From Pseudoflavonifractor sp035562355 (GTDB lineage Bacteria; Bacillota; Clostridia; Oscillospirales; Oscillospiraceae): a stretch of 9,916 nt of DNA. Made by a program: the position numbers and the translations under genes. The notes under the pieces were generated by a model. That model was given only the letters and a program-made list of their open reading frames with translations, did no database searches and was not told the DNA's origin. Each line of letters begins with the position of its first letter. Positions within the stretch are counted from its first letter, which is position 1. The stretch lies in contig DATMXU010000196.1 of NCBI GenBank assembly GCA_035562355.1, positions 1 through 9,916 of the forward strand, written 5' to 3'. Below, in pieces: positions 1 to 7,240 of the stretch.

Positions 1-1686
1 CTCCAGGGGGTGGGGCATGGCGATGTTGGCGTACGCGCTGGCGCTGATGACCTCCCGCGCGAGGGTCCTGTCCACAAATTCCGGACCGGCCCAGTCTCCC
101 GCCACCACCGCGCCGCCCATGGCGGTAATGGCGTTGTGCGCGTCCCTGAACGGCGCGCCGGCGAAGAAGAGCTCCTCTCGAAAGAGAAAGCGCAGCTTGG
201 ACTCCACCTTGGACTTGGTGCGGTCAAGCAGGATCTCGTTCACACGGGCGGACACGGCCTCCACATCGCGGCTATCCAGCATACTGGAGATCTGGACCCA
301 AGGGGTGGCGAGATAGGAGTGCAGACGCACGGTGGATATGACCAGGTCGTAGTCGGAGTAGCCGTCCAACTCGTCGGGAGAGGAGCACACGCCGGTGATG
401 AGGAGGCTGTTTTCAAAGATGGCAGCGCACCGTTTCGCCAGATCGGGCAGTCCGTACCGGCTGCGGAAATACTCCGGATGGACCAGGACGGCCCGCACCT
501 CCTGCTTGATGACCTTGCGCTCCTCAATGAGCACTCCGATGTGGAGGGCAATGTAGGCGATCTCGTCCTCGCTGATGGGGAGGCCGGTCTCCTGGGTGAT
601 CAGGTCGGCGATGAAAACCGAGACGTCGTAAATAAAGGGATAGGTATTTTTGATGTCCACCATCTGGGGATTGTGAAGGGTGACGCCGGTCTCCAGGCGG
701 ATCAGAAGATTTTTAATATGGAGGGAGAAACGCACCAGAAAATCCTCGTTGGTGAGGGAGATATTATAGACCTCCTTAGTCCTGCGCTGAATCAGCCGGA
801 CCAGCGCAATGGACTGCCCACCCACGTAGTCGGAGAGCTCCTCCTGGCCCATAGCGTTGACATTGTCGGCAATGGCGCGGGTCAGGATGAGAAGAGCGAA
901 GTCCAGCACCTCCGCCGGGGTAAAGTCCACCCCGAACCGGCCGGAGACCTCGCGGGTGAGGTCCTGGGCGATGGCGTAGATGTGGGCCGCCACATTGAAA
1001 CTGTCGGCCGTCCGCTCAGCGCCCGTATTCTGGATGCGCTTGCGCTCCATGGTGATGGCAATGTGGAGGACCAGGTTGAGCAGGGAGAACTCGTCCATGA
1101 AGAAGTGGTGTGTATGGAGGGCCTGGGTGACAATTTCCTTCACCGCCGCCAGGTCGAAATGGGGCAGATAGCTCTGTATCTGCTTGACGCTCAGGAAGGA
1201 CTCCTTGGAGTCGGCGTAGACCAGCATACTAACCAGCTTGCGCTTGTTGGCCTCGGGTCCCGAGATAGAGAGGAGGTTGTTCTTGCTCTTCAGCGTAAGC
1301 TCAAAATCACTGAGCTCGGCCCGCAGCCGCCCCAGCTCGTTACCCAGGGTGACGGGGGAGATGCACAGCTCAGCGGCCAGCACGTCCAAGTCCACGGCCA
1401 CATCCTCCAGCAGAAGCCGCTGGAAGATGAGGGTTTTCCGGTCTTCCGCCGTCTGGGGCAGACGGGTCTCACGGCTGGAGAGCAGCCGGGCGAGGCAGTC
1501 CCTGTCCGCGATGCGAAAGCCCTCGCGGGAGGATTCCACCAGTCCGGGATGCATCTCGGAGATGTCCCGCAGATAGCTCTTGACGCTGCGCACCGACACA
1601 TTGAGGAAGGCGGAGATGGCGAAAGAGGTGGCCCAGGTGTCCCGACTGCCCAGATATTTCAATATCGCGTGGTCCATATCCCGCAT
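1..1686 (-). CDS. BglG/LicR-family PRD-containing transcriptional activator with EIIB-like and EIIA domains (partial, C-terminus off the window)
   Basis: Probable DNA-binding activator of the divergent PTS operon, controlled by PTS phosphorylation. The frame stays open for 562 codons from the ATG at 1686-1684 to the window edge. An SD-like GGGGA lies 7 bases before this ATG, whereas the next ATG (codon 4) would be 16 bases from it. Domains by eye: N-terminal HTH (residues 1-60), second Mga/HTH_11-like HTH (about 85-140), PRD1 (about 170-275), PRD2 (about 290-395), EIIB-like domain (about 395-490), and the start of a fructose/mannitol-type EIIA (from about 505). PRD2 keeps both usual histidines (H323 in SLHIKNLL, H382 in IALHIG). 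PRD1 keeps H208, but its second site aligns with Leu266. The EIIA His is visible as H559 in IAMPHP. The EIIB-like domain has His403 where the phosphocysteine is expected. There is no N-terminal RNA-binding (CAT) domain, so it should act on DNA rather than as an RNA antiterminator. Confidence 0.9.
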   Translation of the reverse strand, partial: MRDMDHAILKYLGSRDTWATSFAISAFLNVSVRSVKSYLRDISEMHPGLVESSREGFRIADRDCLARLLSSRETRLPQTAEDRKTLIFQRLLLEDVAVDLDVLAAELCISPVTLGNELGRLRAELSDFELTLKSKNNLLSISGPEANKRKLVSMLVYADSKESFLSVKQIQSYLPHFDLAAVKEIVTQALHTHHFFMDEFSLLNLVLHIAITMERKRIQNTGAERTADSFNVAAHIYAIAQDLTREVSGRFGVDFTPAEVLDFALLILTRAIADNVNAMGQEELSDYVGGQSIALVRLIQRRTKEVYNISLTNEDFLVRFSLHIKNLLIRLETGVTLHNPQMVDIKNTYPFIYDVSVFIADLITQETGLPISEDEIAYIALHIGVLIEERKVIKQEVRAVLVHPEYFRSRYGLPDLAKRCAAIFENSLLITGVCSSPDELDGYSDYDLVISTVRLHSYLATPWVQISSMLDSRDVEAVSARVNEILLDRTKSKVESKLRFLFREELFFAGAPFRDAHNAITAMGGAVVAGDWAGPEFVDRTLAREVISASAYANIAMPHPLE

Positions 1687-1715
1687 ATCGCTTTCCCCGC
1701 TTTCTTAGTAGCTAT

Positions 1716-1724
1716 ACTATAATA
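1716..1724 (-). promoter_or_regulatory. Candidate -10 region for the PRD activator gene
   Basis: An AT-rich block in an otherwise GC-rich region reads TATTATAGT on the minus strand, offering overlapping -10 hexamers (TATTAT, TATAGT). It lies about 30-38 bases before the activator's ATG, leaving a leader of about 24 bases. No good -35 hexamer is found at 16-18 bases upstream, so the promoter is weak or regulated. On the plus strand the same block contains TATAAT (1718-1723), so rightward initiation here cannot be excluded. Confidence 0.3.
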
Positions 1725-1753
1725 TACCCTTAAAATGAAGACCACACTCGGAC

Positions 1754-1772
1754 TTGCACCCTCACGGTGCGA
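1754..1772. promoter_or_regulatory. Inverted repeat, candidate operator of the divergent activator
   Basis: TTGCACC and GGTGCGA flank a 5-base spacer and form a 7-bp inverted repeat with one G·T position. It sits between the two divergent transcription units and upstream of the extended -10 of the PTS operon, where a LicR/MtlR-type activator would be expected to bind. It could also form an RNA hairpin if transcription starts further upstream. A second short repeat, GGGTG/CACCC (1777-1781 and 1791-1795), follows directly and encloses a run of six T. The operator role is inferred from position only. Confidence 0.35.
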
Positions 1773-1849
1773 ACCCGGGTGTAGTTTTTTCACCCCTAAC
1801 TGTGGCACAATGATACCGCAGGAGAGCGCCGGGACGCAAGCCCCGCGCC

Positions 1850-1858
1850 TGATATAAA
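1850..1858 (+). promoter_or_regulatory. Extended -10 promoter element of the PTS operon
   Basis: TGATATAAA matches an extended -10 (TGn plus TATAAA) and lies 33 bases before the EIIA start codon at 1892. The expected -35 window (about 1829-1836) reads CCGGGACG and has no resemblance to TTGACA. An extended -10 without a -35 fits an activator-dependent promoter, in line with the PRD activator next door. Confidence 0.45.
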
Positions 1859-1891
1859 ATACGAATTGTCACGCGAGGAAGGTTTTTGAAG

Positions 1892-2191
1892 ATGGATTCG
1901 ATCATGGAGTGTATGAATATGACCGCCTACGGCGGCGAGGCGAAGAGCAAGGCGATGCTGGCCATCCAGCGCGCCAGGGAGGGGGACTTTGACGGAGCCG
2001 CTGCAGCCCTGGCAGAGAGCGACGAGGCACTCGCCAAGAGCCACGCCGCCCATATGGCACTCCTGAGCTACGATGCCGCCAACAGCGACCTGCGCGTGAC
2101 CATTTTTATGGTCCATGCAGCAGACCACCTGTCTTCAGCTGAGACGGTCCGGGCCCTGGCCGACGAGATCATCGCTCTGCATAGGAGGTGA
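1892..2191 (+). CDS. PTS lactose/cellobiose-family EIIA component
   Basis: Cytoplasmic phosphocarrier of 99 residues that takes phosphate from HPr and passes it to the EIIB encoded next. It is a small all-helical EIIA of the Lac/Chb family, with the expected GEAKSKA stretch near the start, a REGDFDGA segment (30-36), and the active site MVHAADHL. His75 is the likely phosphorylated residue and Asp78 its conserved partner. The ATG at 1892 is preferred over an in-frame TTG at 1886, because AGGAAGG at 1876-1882 stands 9 bases before the ATG but only 3 before the TTG. It is the first gene of the operon, and its stop codon lies inside the ribosome-binding site of the next gene. Substrate cannot be told from EIIA; beta-glucoside is suggested by the downstream GH1 enzyme. 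Confidence 0.92.
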   Translation: MDSIMECMNMTAYGGEAKSKAMLAIQRAREGDFDGAAAALAESDEALAKSHAAHMALLSYDAANSDLRVTIFMVHAADHLSSAETVRALADEIIALHRR

Positions 2192-2197
2192 GAAGAA

Positions 2198-2512
2198 ATG
2201 TATAAGATCGCTCTGGTATGTGAAAACGGCGCCAGCACCGGGCTGTGCATGCGCAAAATGGTAGAGTACGCCAAGAGACAAAGCATCGACTGCGACATCA
2301 ACGCCTATCCCGTGTCCCAGATGGGAAACCTGGTGGAGGAAAAGGACTGTTTCCTCTTCGGACCCCAGATCGCCTTCAAGCTGGACGGCGAGAAGAAAAA
2401 GTTCCCCGCATATGCCGCGCGCATGACCGTGATCCCTCCCATGGACTTTGGCATGATGGACGGAGAGAAGATCCTGAAGGATGCCATCGCCCTCATCGAC
2501 TCCCTGCGCTGA
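2198..2512 (+). CDS. PTS lactose/cellobiose-family EIIB component
   Basis: Cytoplasmic phosphocarrier of 104 residues that receives phosphate from EIIA on Cys8 and phosphorylates the sugar bound by EIIC. The P-loop-like active site reads LVCENGASTGLCM, corresponding to the usual CxxGMSTS of cellobiose EIIB proteins, with a second cysteine at position 17. The family's LFGPQ turn (53-57) and the terminal IPPMDFGMMDG segment (79-89) are present, and length is normal. AGGAGG of the ribosome-binding site overlaps the EIIA stop codon, so the two are probably translationally coupled. It is followed by EIIC after 49 bases. Confidence 0.93.
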   Translation: MYKIALVCENGASTGLCMRKMVEYAKRQSIDCDINAYPVSQMGNLVEEKDCFLFGPQIAFKLDGEKKKFPAYAARMTVIPPMDFGMMDGEKILKDAIALIDSLR

Positions 2513-2561
2513 ACAGTGGCTGCCAACTGAGAGAGAAACTGTAAGAAGAGGAGAGTAACAC

Positions 2562-3845
2562 ATGGACAAATTTATTGAGGCACTGCAAAAAAAGCTCATG
2601 CCCTTGGCGAACAAAATTTCCGGCATCATGTTCTTAAGCGCCATCGGCCGCACCTTCCAGCTCCTGCTGCCCATCATCATGATCGGCTCCTTTGCCTGCC
2701 TGGGCGCGTTCCTGGACATCCCCGCCTGGCAGAGCTTTGTGGGGAGCACCGGCCTCGCCCCCATCTTGATGAATATCCAGTCAGTGACGCTGAGCATCAT
2801 CGCGTTTTACGTGGTGCTGGTGCTCCCGTACCAGTATGCGCAGATGCTGGAGATCAACCCCATCACCACCACCGCCGTCTCCATGATGGCCTTCCTGCTC
2901 CTGACGCCCACCGAGCTCTACACCAATATCCCCATGCAGTGGCTGGGCTACGCCGGCCTCTTCGGCGCCCTGCTGGTGGCCTGGCTCGTACCCCGTTTCA
3001 TCCAGTTCCTGCTGAAACATAAGATCTACATCCACATGCCCGAGGGCGTGCCCAAGCTGGTGGAGGACTCCTTCGCGGCCTTGGTCCCCGCCGTGCTGGT
3101 CATGGTCATCGCGGTGGTCCTCGCCAAGCTCATCAGCCTCACAAGTTTTGGCAACTTCCATCAGATCATCTACACCATCATCCAGGCCCCCCTGCAGAGC
3201 TTTGGCCTGTCCCTGCCCGCCTACCTCGTGATGCAGATCGTCTGCACGCTGCTCATGTTCTGCGGCATCCACGGCAATACCGTCTTCAGCCTTTTCACCC
3301 CCCTCACCATGGCGGCCAGCGCCGAGAACCTGGCCGCGCTGGCCGCGGGGCAGGCGCTGCCCAACATCATCACCAGCTCCTTCTCCATCTTCTGCCAGCC
3401 CGGCGGCATCGGCGGCACCTTCGGCCTCGCCTTCCTGCTGGCGTTCGCGGCCAAATCCAAACGCCTGAAGACCCTGGGCCGTATGTCTATCATCCCCGCC
3501 ATCTTCGGCATCAACGAGCCGCTGATCTTTGGTATCCCCATCCTCCTCAACCCCCTGCTCTTCATCCCCTACGTTCTCAATCCCATCATCTGCACCTCCC
3601 TGAGCTACTTCGCCATTGCGATCGGCGCGGTGCCCCGCCTCTCCGGCGTGGAGGTCAACTGGACCATGCCCCAGTTTGTGTCCGGCTTTATCGCCCAGGG
3701 CTGGCAGTCCACCGTGCTCCAGGTCGTTCTGGTGACGGTGAGCACTTTGATCTGGTTCCCCTTCTTCAAGATGGTGGATAGGCAGATCTCGGGCGAGGAG
3801 GCCACCACCGAGCAGCTTCAGCGGGCCGCGCAGAAGAACGTCTGA
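2562..3845 (+). CDS. PTS lactose/cellobiose-family EIIC permease
   Basis: Integral membrane sugar channel of 427 residues that binds and translocates the glycoside while EIIB phosphorylates it. Several hydrophobic helices are evident (about 31-50, 75-90, 103-115, 130-150, 172-193, 222-234, 320-340, 383-400). Two diagnostic segments are seen: CGIHGNT (234-240, with His237) and the NEP motif GINEPLIFG (316-324, with Glu319), which in the ChbC/CelB family contribute to substrate binding. The length is that of CelB-type single-domain EIIC proteins. The start ATG has a purine-rich GAGGAGAG about 7 bases upstream. Together with the two preceding genes it makes a complete EIIA-EIIB-EIIC permease. 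The exact glycoside cannot be read from the sequence; a beta-glucoside is the best guess. Confidence 0.93.
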   Translation: MDKFIEALQKKLMPLANKISGIMFLSAIGRTFQLLLPIIMIGSFACLGAFLDIPAWQSFVGSTGLAPILMNIQSVTLSIIAFYVVLVLPYQYAQMLEINPITTTAVSMMAFLLLTPTELYTNIPMQWLGYAGLFGALLVAWLVPRFIQFLLKHKIYIHMPEGVPKLVEDSFAALVPAVLVMVIAVVLAKLISLTSFGNFHQIIYTIIQAPLQSFGLSLPAYLVMQIVCTLLMFCGIHGNTVFSLFTPLTMAASAENLAALAAGQALPNIITSSFSIFCQPGGIGGTFGLAFLLAFAAKSKRLKTLGRMSIIPAIFGINEPLIFGIPILLNPLLFIPYVLNPIICTSLSYFAIAIGAVPRLSGVEVNWTMPQFVSGFIAQGWQSTVLQVVLVTVSTLIWFPFFKMVDRQISGEEATTEQLQRAAQKNV

Positions 3846-3861
3846 GAATAAAAACTCTTGT

Positions 3862-3894
3862 GCGGCGGAACGGCTTTTCTGGCCGTTCCGCCGC
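3862..3894 (+). other. Perfect 13-bp stem-loop between permease and enzyme genes
   Basis: GCGGCGGAACGGC (3862-3874) is exactly complementary to 3882-3894, with a 7-base loop TTTTCTG. It begins 16 bases after the EIIC stop and ends 23 bases before the oxidoreductase ATG. No U-tract follows (CTCTCATC), so it is not a standard intrinsic terminator. It could be a leaky terminator or a 3'-end stabiliser that lowers expression of the enzymes relative to the permease. Confidence 0.7.
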
Positions 3895-3917
3895 CTCTCA
3901 TCAGGAGGCATTTGTTT

Positions 3918-5807
3918 ATGAAATATCCGCGCCTTTTCAGCCCTGTCAAAATCAACTCCATGGTATCCCGCAACCGCATCGTGGCCGCCCCCATCGGGGA
4001 CCTCTTCGAGGAGAAGGCCCTGGGCGGGGCCGGCATCGTCATCTGCGGCCATACCATCGTAGAGCCGGGCCGCTCCAGCTTTGCCAGCCCCGACGAGCCC
4101 TATGTGTTCCACAAGTACGCGGTGGAGGAGGCCCAGGGGCGCATCCGCCGCTGCCACCAGGCGGGGGCGAAGGCCTCCCTGGAGCTCTTCCATGCCGGGC
4201 AGTACGCCCGGGTCAAGGACTTCGCGAGGGGCCCCATGGGCTTTATCCGTGAGGACGGCGTGGAGGTCCGGGCCATGGATGAACAAGACATGGAGGTTGT
4301 GGCCGACTGCTACGCCCAGGCTGCCAGGGACGCCCGTGACCTTGGGTTCGACATGGTGTTTCTGCACTTTGGGCACGGCTGGCTGGCCCCGCAGTTCCTC
4401 TCACCCCTCTTCAACCACCGCACCGACACTTACGGCGGAAGTCTTGAGAACCGCGCCCGTTTCCCTTTGCGCATCCTGGAGAAGGTACGCGCCGCGGTAG
4501 GACCTCAATACCCTGTGGATATGCGCGTCTCCGCCATTGAGTGGGTGGAGGGCTCTATCACCTTTGAGGACACCTTGGCTTTCGTCCGGATGGCGGAGCA
4601 GTATATCGACTCGGTGCAGATCTCGGCGGGGCTGGACATCAACCACGAGGGCAACGTCCACATGGTCACCACCAACTTCAAGCCCCATATGGTCAACGCC
4701 GATTTTGCCCGCCAGGTGAGGGAGAAGGTGCGCATCCCCGTCTCGGTGGTGGGGGCCGTCATGAACCCGGACGAGGCCGAGCAGCTCCTGACTGACGGCG
4801 CCGTGGACCTGGTGGCCTTCGGCCGCAGCTTTATCTGCGACCCGGACTGGCCCAACAAAGCCAAGGAGGGGAGGGAGGAGGACATCATCCCCTGCATCCG
4901 CTGCCTCCAGTGCTACCATATTGCAACCAACCGACGCAACGTGGGCTGCTCGGTAAATCCGCGCTACCGGAACGAGGACTTCATCCCCAAGGAGGTATAC
5001 CCCGCCGCCGGGCGGAAGAAGGTGGCCGTGGTGGGCGGCGGCCCCGCCGGGCTCACGGCGGCCATCACCGCCGCCAAGCGGGGCCACAGCGTCACCCTCT
5101 TTGAGAAGGAGACCGAGCTGGGCGGTGTCCTCCGCCTGGTGGCGATGGAGCACTACAAGGAGGATATCCGCGCCTACCTCAAATATCTCCTGGGTCAAAT
5201 CGCCAAGTCCGAGGTGGAGGTGCGCCTGGGCGAGGCAGCTACCCCGGAGGCGGTGCGCGCGCTGGCCCCCGACGCGCTTTTCCTCGCCGTGGGAGCCAAG
5301 CCTGCCCTGCCCCCCATTCCAGGCATTGATGGGCCCAACGTCCTGGGCTTTGCCGATGCCATCCGCTACCCCGAGCGGGTGGGGCAACGTGTGGTGGTGC
5401 TGGGCGGCGGCACCATCGGCGCGGAGCTGGGCCTGGAGCTCAGCGAGCTGGAGGGCAAGGATGTATCCATTGTGGAGATGACCGACCAGATCGCTGTCCA
5501 GGGCAACCTCCTCTACCGCATTGCCCTGCGCCAGAAGATGGACGCGACGCCGAAACTAAAGCGCCTGCTGGAGACCGTCTGCCGGGAGATCGGGCCCGAC
5601 GGGGTCACAGTCCGGCTTTCCGGTGGGGAGGAGCGCGCGCTCCCCGCTGACACCGTCATCGTGGCCACGGGCGTGCGGGCGGACCGGGCCGAGGCCGAGG
5701 GATTTTACGGCATTACCCCCGACACCTTTACTATTGGCGACTGTGAAAAGCCCCGTAAGATCATGGAGGCGGTGTTCGAGGGCTATGCCATCGCCGCCCG
5801 GATTTGA
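3918..5807 (+). CDS. FMN/4Fe-4S/FAD oxidoreductase, Old Yellow Enzyme / 2-enoate reductase type
   Basis: Probable NAD(P)H-dependent ene-reductase of 629 residues. An N-terminal FMN TIM barrel (about 1-320) carries FLSPLFN and the YGGSLENR signature (172-179). A 4Fe-4S site follows with C326, C329, C332 and C344 (Cx2Cx2Cx11C). Then come an FAD fold with VVGGGPAGL (371-379) and a second dinucleotide fold with VVLGGGTIG (493-501). This is the layout of 2,4-dienoyl-CoA reductase, trimethylamine dehydrogenase and clostridial 2-enoate reductase. The catalytic loop reads HGWL (Trp155) where 2,4-dienoyl-CoA reductase has GYL with a catalytic Tyr. The segment after the first strand (APIGDLFEEKALGGAG) looks shorter than usual. 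The ATG at 3918 has AGGAGG 9 bases upstream; an in-frame upstream start would begin inside the stem-loop region and is rejected. Substrate unknown; its place between permease and glycosidase suggests it reduces an aglycone or its phosphoglucoside. Confidence 0.9.
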   Translation: MKYPRLFSPVKINSMVSRNRIVAAPIGDLFEEKALGGAGIVICGHTIVEPGRSSFASPDEPYVFHKYAVEEAQGRIRRCHQAGAKASLELFHAGQYARVKDFARGPMGFIREDGVEVRAMDEQDMEVVADCYAQAARDARDLGFDMVFLHFGHGWLAPQFLSPLFNHRTDTYGGSLENRARFPLRILEKVRAAVGPQYPVDMRVSAIEWVEGSITFEDTLAFVRMAEQYIDSVQISAGLDINHEGNVHMVTTNFKPHMVNADFARQVREKVRIPVSVVGAVMNPDEAEQLLTDGAVDLVAFGRSFICDPDWPNKAKEGREEDIIPCIRCLQCYHIATNRRNVGCSVNPRYRNEDFIPKEVYPAAGRKKVAVVGGGPAGLTAAITAAKRGHSVTLFEKETELGGVLRLVAMEHYKEDIRAYLKYLLGQIAKSEVEVRLGEAATPEAVRALAPDALFLAVGAKPALPPIPGIDGPNVLGFADAIRYPERVGQRVVVLGGGTIGAELGLELSELEGKDVSIVEMTDQIAVQGNLLYRIALRQKMDATPKLKRLLETVCREIGPDGVTVRLSGGEERALPADTVIVATGVRADRAEAEGFYGITPDTFTIGDCEKPRKIMEAVFEGYAIAARI

Positions 5808-5815
5808 GGTGCGCC

Positions 5816-7228
5816 ATGAGTAAGCTGCCAAAGGACTTCCTCTGGGGCGGCGCGGTGGCCGCCAACCAGTGCGAGGGGGCCTACCGCTCAGGCGGTAAGG
5901 GCCTGAGCACCGCCGACGTCTTTACCGCCGGTACGGTGGGCACACCCCGCGCATACACCGACGGGGTGCTGCCCGGCCGCTATTACCCCAGCCACGAGGC
6001 CATCGACTTCTACCACCGCTACAGGGAGGATATCGCCCTCTTCGCAGAGCTGGGTTTTCGGTGTTTCCGCACCTCCATCAACTGGACGCGCATCTTTCCC
6101 AATGGGGACGAGACCGCGCCCAACGAGGCGGGGCTGGCTTTTTATGACGCGCTCTTCGACGAGTGCCTGAAGTACGGTATCGCCCCCGTGGTGACCCTCT
6201 CCCACTACGAGACCCCCTACCACCTCGTAAAGGAGTACGGTTCCTGGCGGAGCCGAGAGCTGGTGGACTTCTACCTCCGGTTCTGCGAGACGGTGTTTCG
6301 CCGCTACCGGGGCAAGGTGCGCCACTGGATGACGTTCAATGAGATCAACGTCCTCACCCTCAATCCGGCCATGGCGGCGGGCATCCGCCTCACACCCGGG
6401 GAGGACTTCCACCGGACCGTCTACCAGGCCGCCCACCATCAGTTCGTGGCCTCCGCCAAGGCGGTGGCCCTGGGCCACCGCATCGACCCGGAGAACAAGA
6501 TCGGCATGATGATGCTCTTCCCGCCCTTCTATGCCGAGACCTGCAAGCCCGCCGACCAGTGGGCGGCCCTGGACGCGCTGGACCAGCACTGGTACTTCTC
6601 CGACGTGCAGGTGCGGGGCGCATACTCCCGCAAGGCGCAGCGTTTTCTGGCGCGGCACGGCGTGGAGCTGGCCGAGCAGCCCGGCGACCGGGAGGCCCTG
6701 CGCGACGGGAGGGTGGACTTTATCGGCTTTAGCTATTATAATAGCAACGTGGCCGCCACCCGGAGCGACGCGGCGTTCACCGGCGGCAATATGCTCAACG
6801 CGGTGAAAAACCCCTACCTGGAGGCCTCCGCCTGGGGCTGGTCGGTGGACCCCACAGGCCTGCGCATTGCCCTCAACCAGCTCTATGACCGCTATCAGAT
6901 TCCCCTCTTCGTGGTGGAAAACGGCCTCGGCGCGGCCGACACGGTGGAGCCGGACGGCGCGATCCACGACCCCTACCGCATCGACTACCTCCGCCGGCAT
7001 ATCGCCGCCCTCAAGACCGCCGTCCTGGAGGACGGCGTGGAATGCATGGGCTATACGGCCTGGGGCCCCATCGACCTGGTCTCTGCCGGAACGGGGGAGA
7101 TGAAGAAACGCTACGGCTTTATCTATGTGGACCGGGCCAACGACGGCAGCGGCACTCTGGCGCGCAGCCGCAAGGATTCCTTCTACTGGTATCAGACCTG
7201 TATCGCCACCGACGGCGAAATTCTCTAG
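5816..7228 (+). CDS. GH1 6-phospho-beta-glucosidase
   Basis: Cytoplasmic glycoside hydrolase family 1 enzyme of 470 residues, normal length for a (beta/alpha)8 member. It would cleave the phosphoglycoside delivered by the PTS into glucose 6-phosphate and an aglycone or sugar. The N-terminal FLWGGAVAANQCEGA signature (8-22) is present. The acid/base is Glu176 in TFNEIN and the nucleophile Glu368 in VVENGLG. Ser423, Lys430/Lys431 and Tyr433 in the SAGTGEMKKRYG segment match the phosphate-binding pocket of 6-phospho-beta-glycosidases and argue against a plain beta-glucosidase. The ATG at 5816 is chosen because GAGG at 5806-5809, overlapping the preceding stop, lies 6 bases before it; the in-frame TTG at 5804 has no ribosome-binding site. 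The gap to the oxidoreductase is only 8 bases, so the two are probably co-translated. Confidence 0.94.
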   Translation: MSKLPKDFLWGGAVAANQCEGAYRSGGKGLSTADVFTAGTVGTPRAYTDGVLPGRYYPSHEAIDFYHRYREDIALFAELGFRCFRTSINWTRIFPNGDETAPNEAGLAFYDALFDECLKYGIAPVVTLSHYETPYHLVKEYGSWRSRELVDFYLRFCETVFRRYRGKVRHWMTFNEINVLTLNPAMAAGIRLTPGEDFHRTVYQAAHHQFVASAKAVALGHRIDPENKIGMMMLFPPFYAETCKPADQWAALDALDQHWYFSDVQVRGAYSRKAQRFLARHGVELAEQPGDREALRDGRVDFIGFSYYNSNVAATRSDAAFTGGNMLNAVKNPYLEASAWGWSVDPTGLRIALNQLYDRYQIPLFVVENGLGAADTVEPDGAIHDPYRIDYLRRHIAALKTAVLEDGVECMGYTAWGPIDLVSAGTGEMKKRYGFIYVDRANDGSGTLARSRKDSFYWYQTCIATDGEIL

Positions 7229-7240
7229 GGAGTTGTGACG

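Noticed and set aside
10..1722. 570-codon open frame on the plus strand opposite the activator
   Set aside because: It is antisense to a gene with clear HTH, PRD and EIIA motifs; its translation is low-complexity and shows no domain. Long antisense frames are expected with this G/C-biased third position.
1802..1818. Possible sigma-54 promoter (TGGCAC followed by a GC)
   Set aside because: The spacing from GG to GC is 12 bases instead of 10 and the -12 element does not match. The regulator is of LicR type and has no AAA+ domain as in LevR.
2781..4376. 531-codon minus-strand frame across EIIC and the oxidoreductase
   Set aside because: Shadow of two well-supported genes and of the gap between them; rich in Gly, Asp, His and Gln without any recognisable fold.
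4401..5387. 328-codon minus-strand frame within the oxidoreductase
   Set aside because: Antisense shadow of the FMN, 4Fe-4S and FAD region, with no motif of its own.
5804..5815. Upstream TTG start for the GH1 gene
   Set aside because: It overlaps the oxidoreductase stop and has no ribosome-binding site, while the ATG at 5816 has GAGG at good spacing and fits the family N-terminus.
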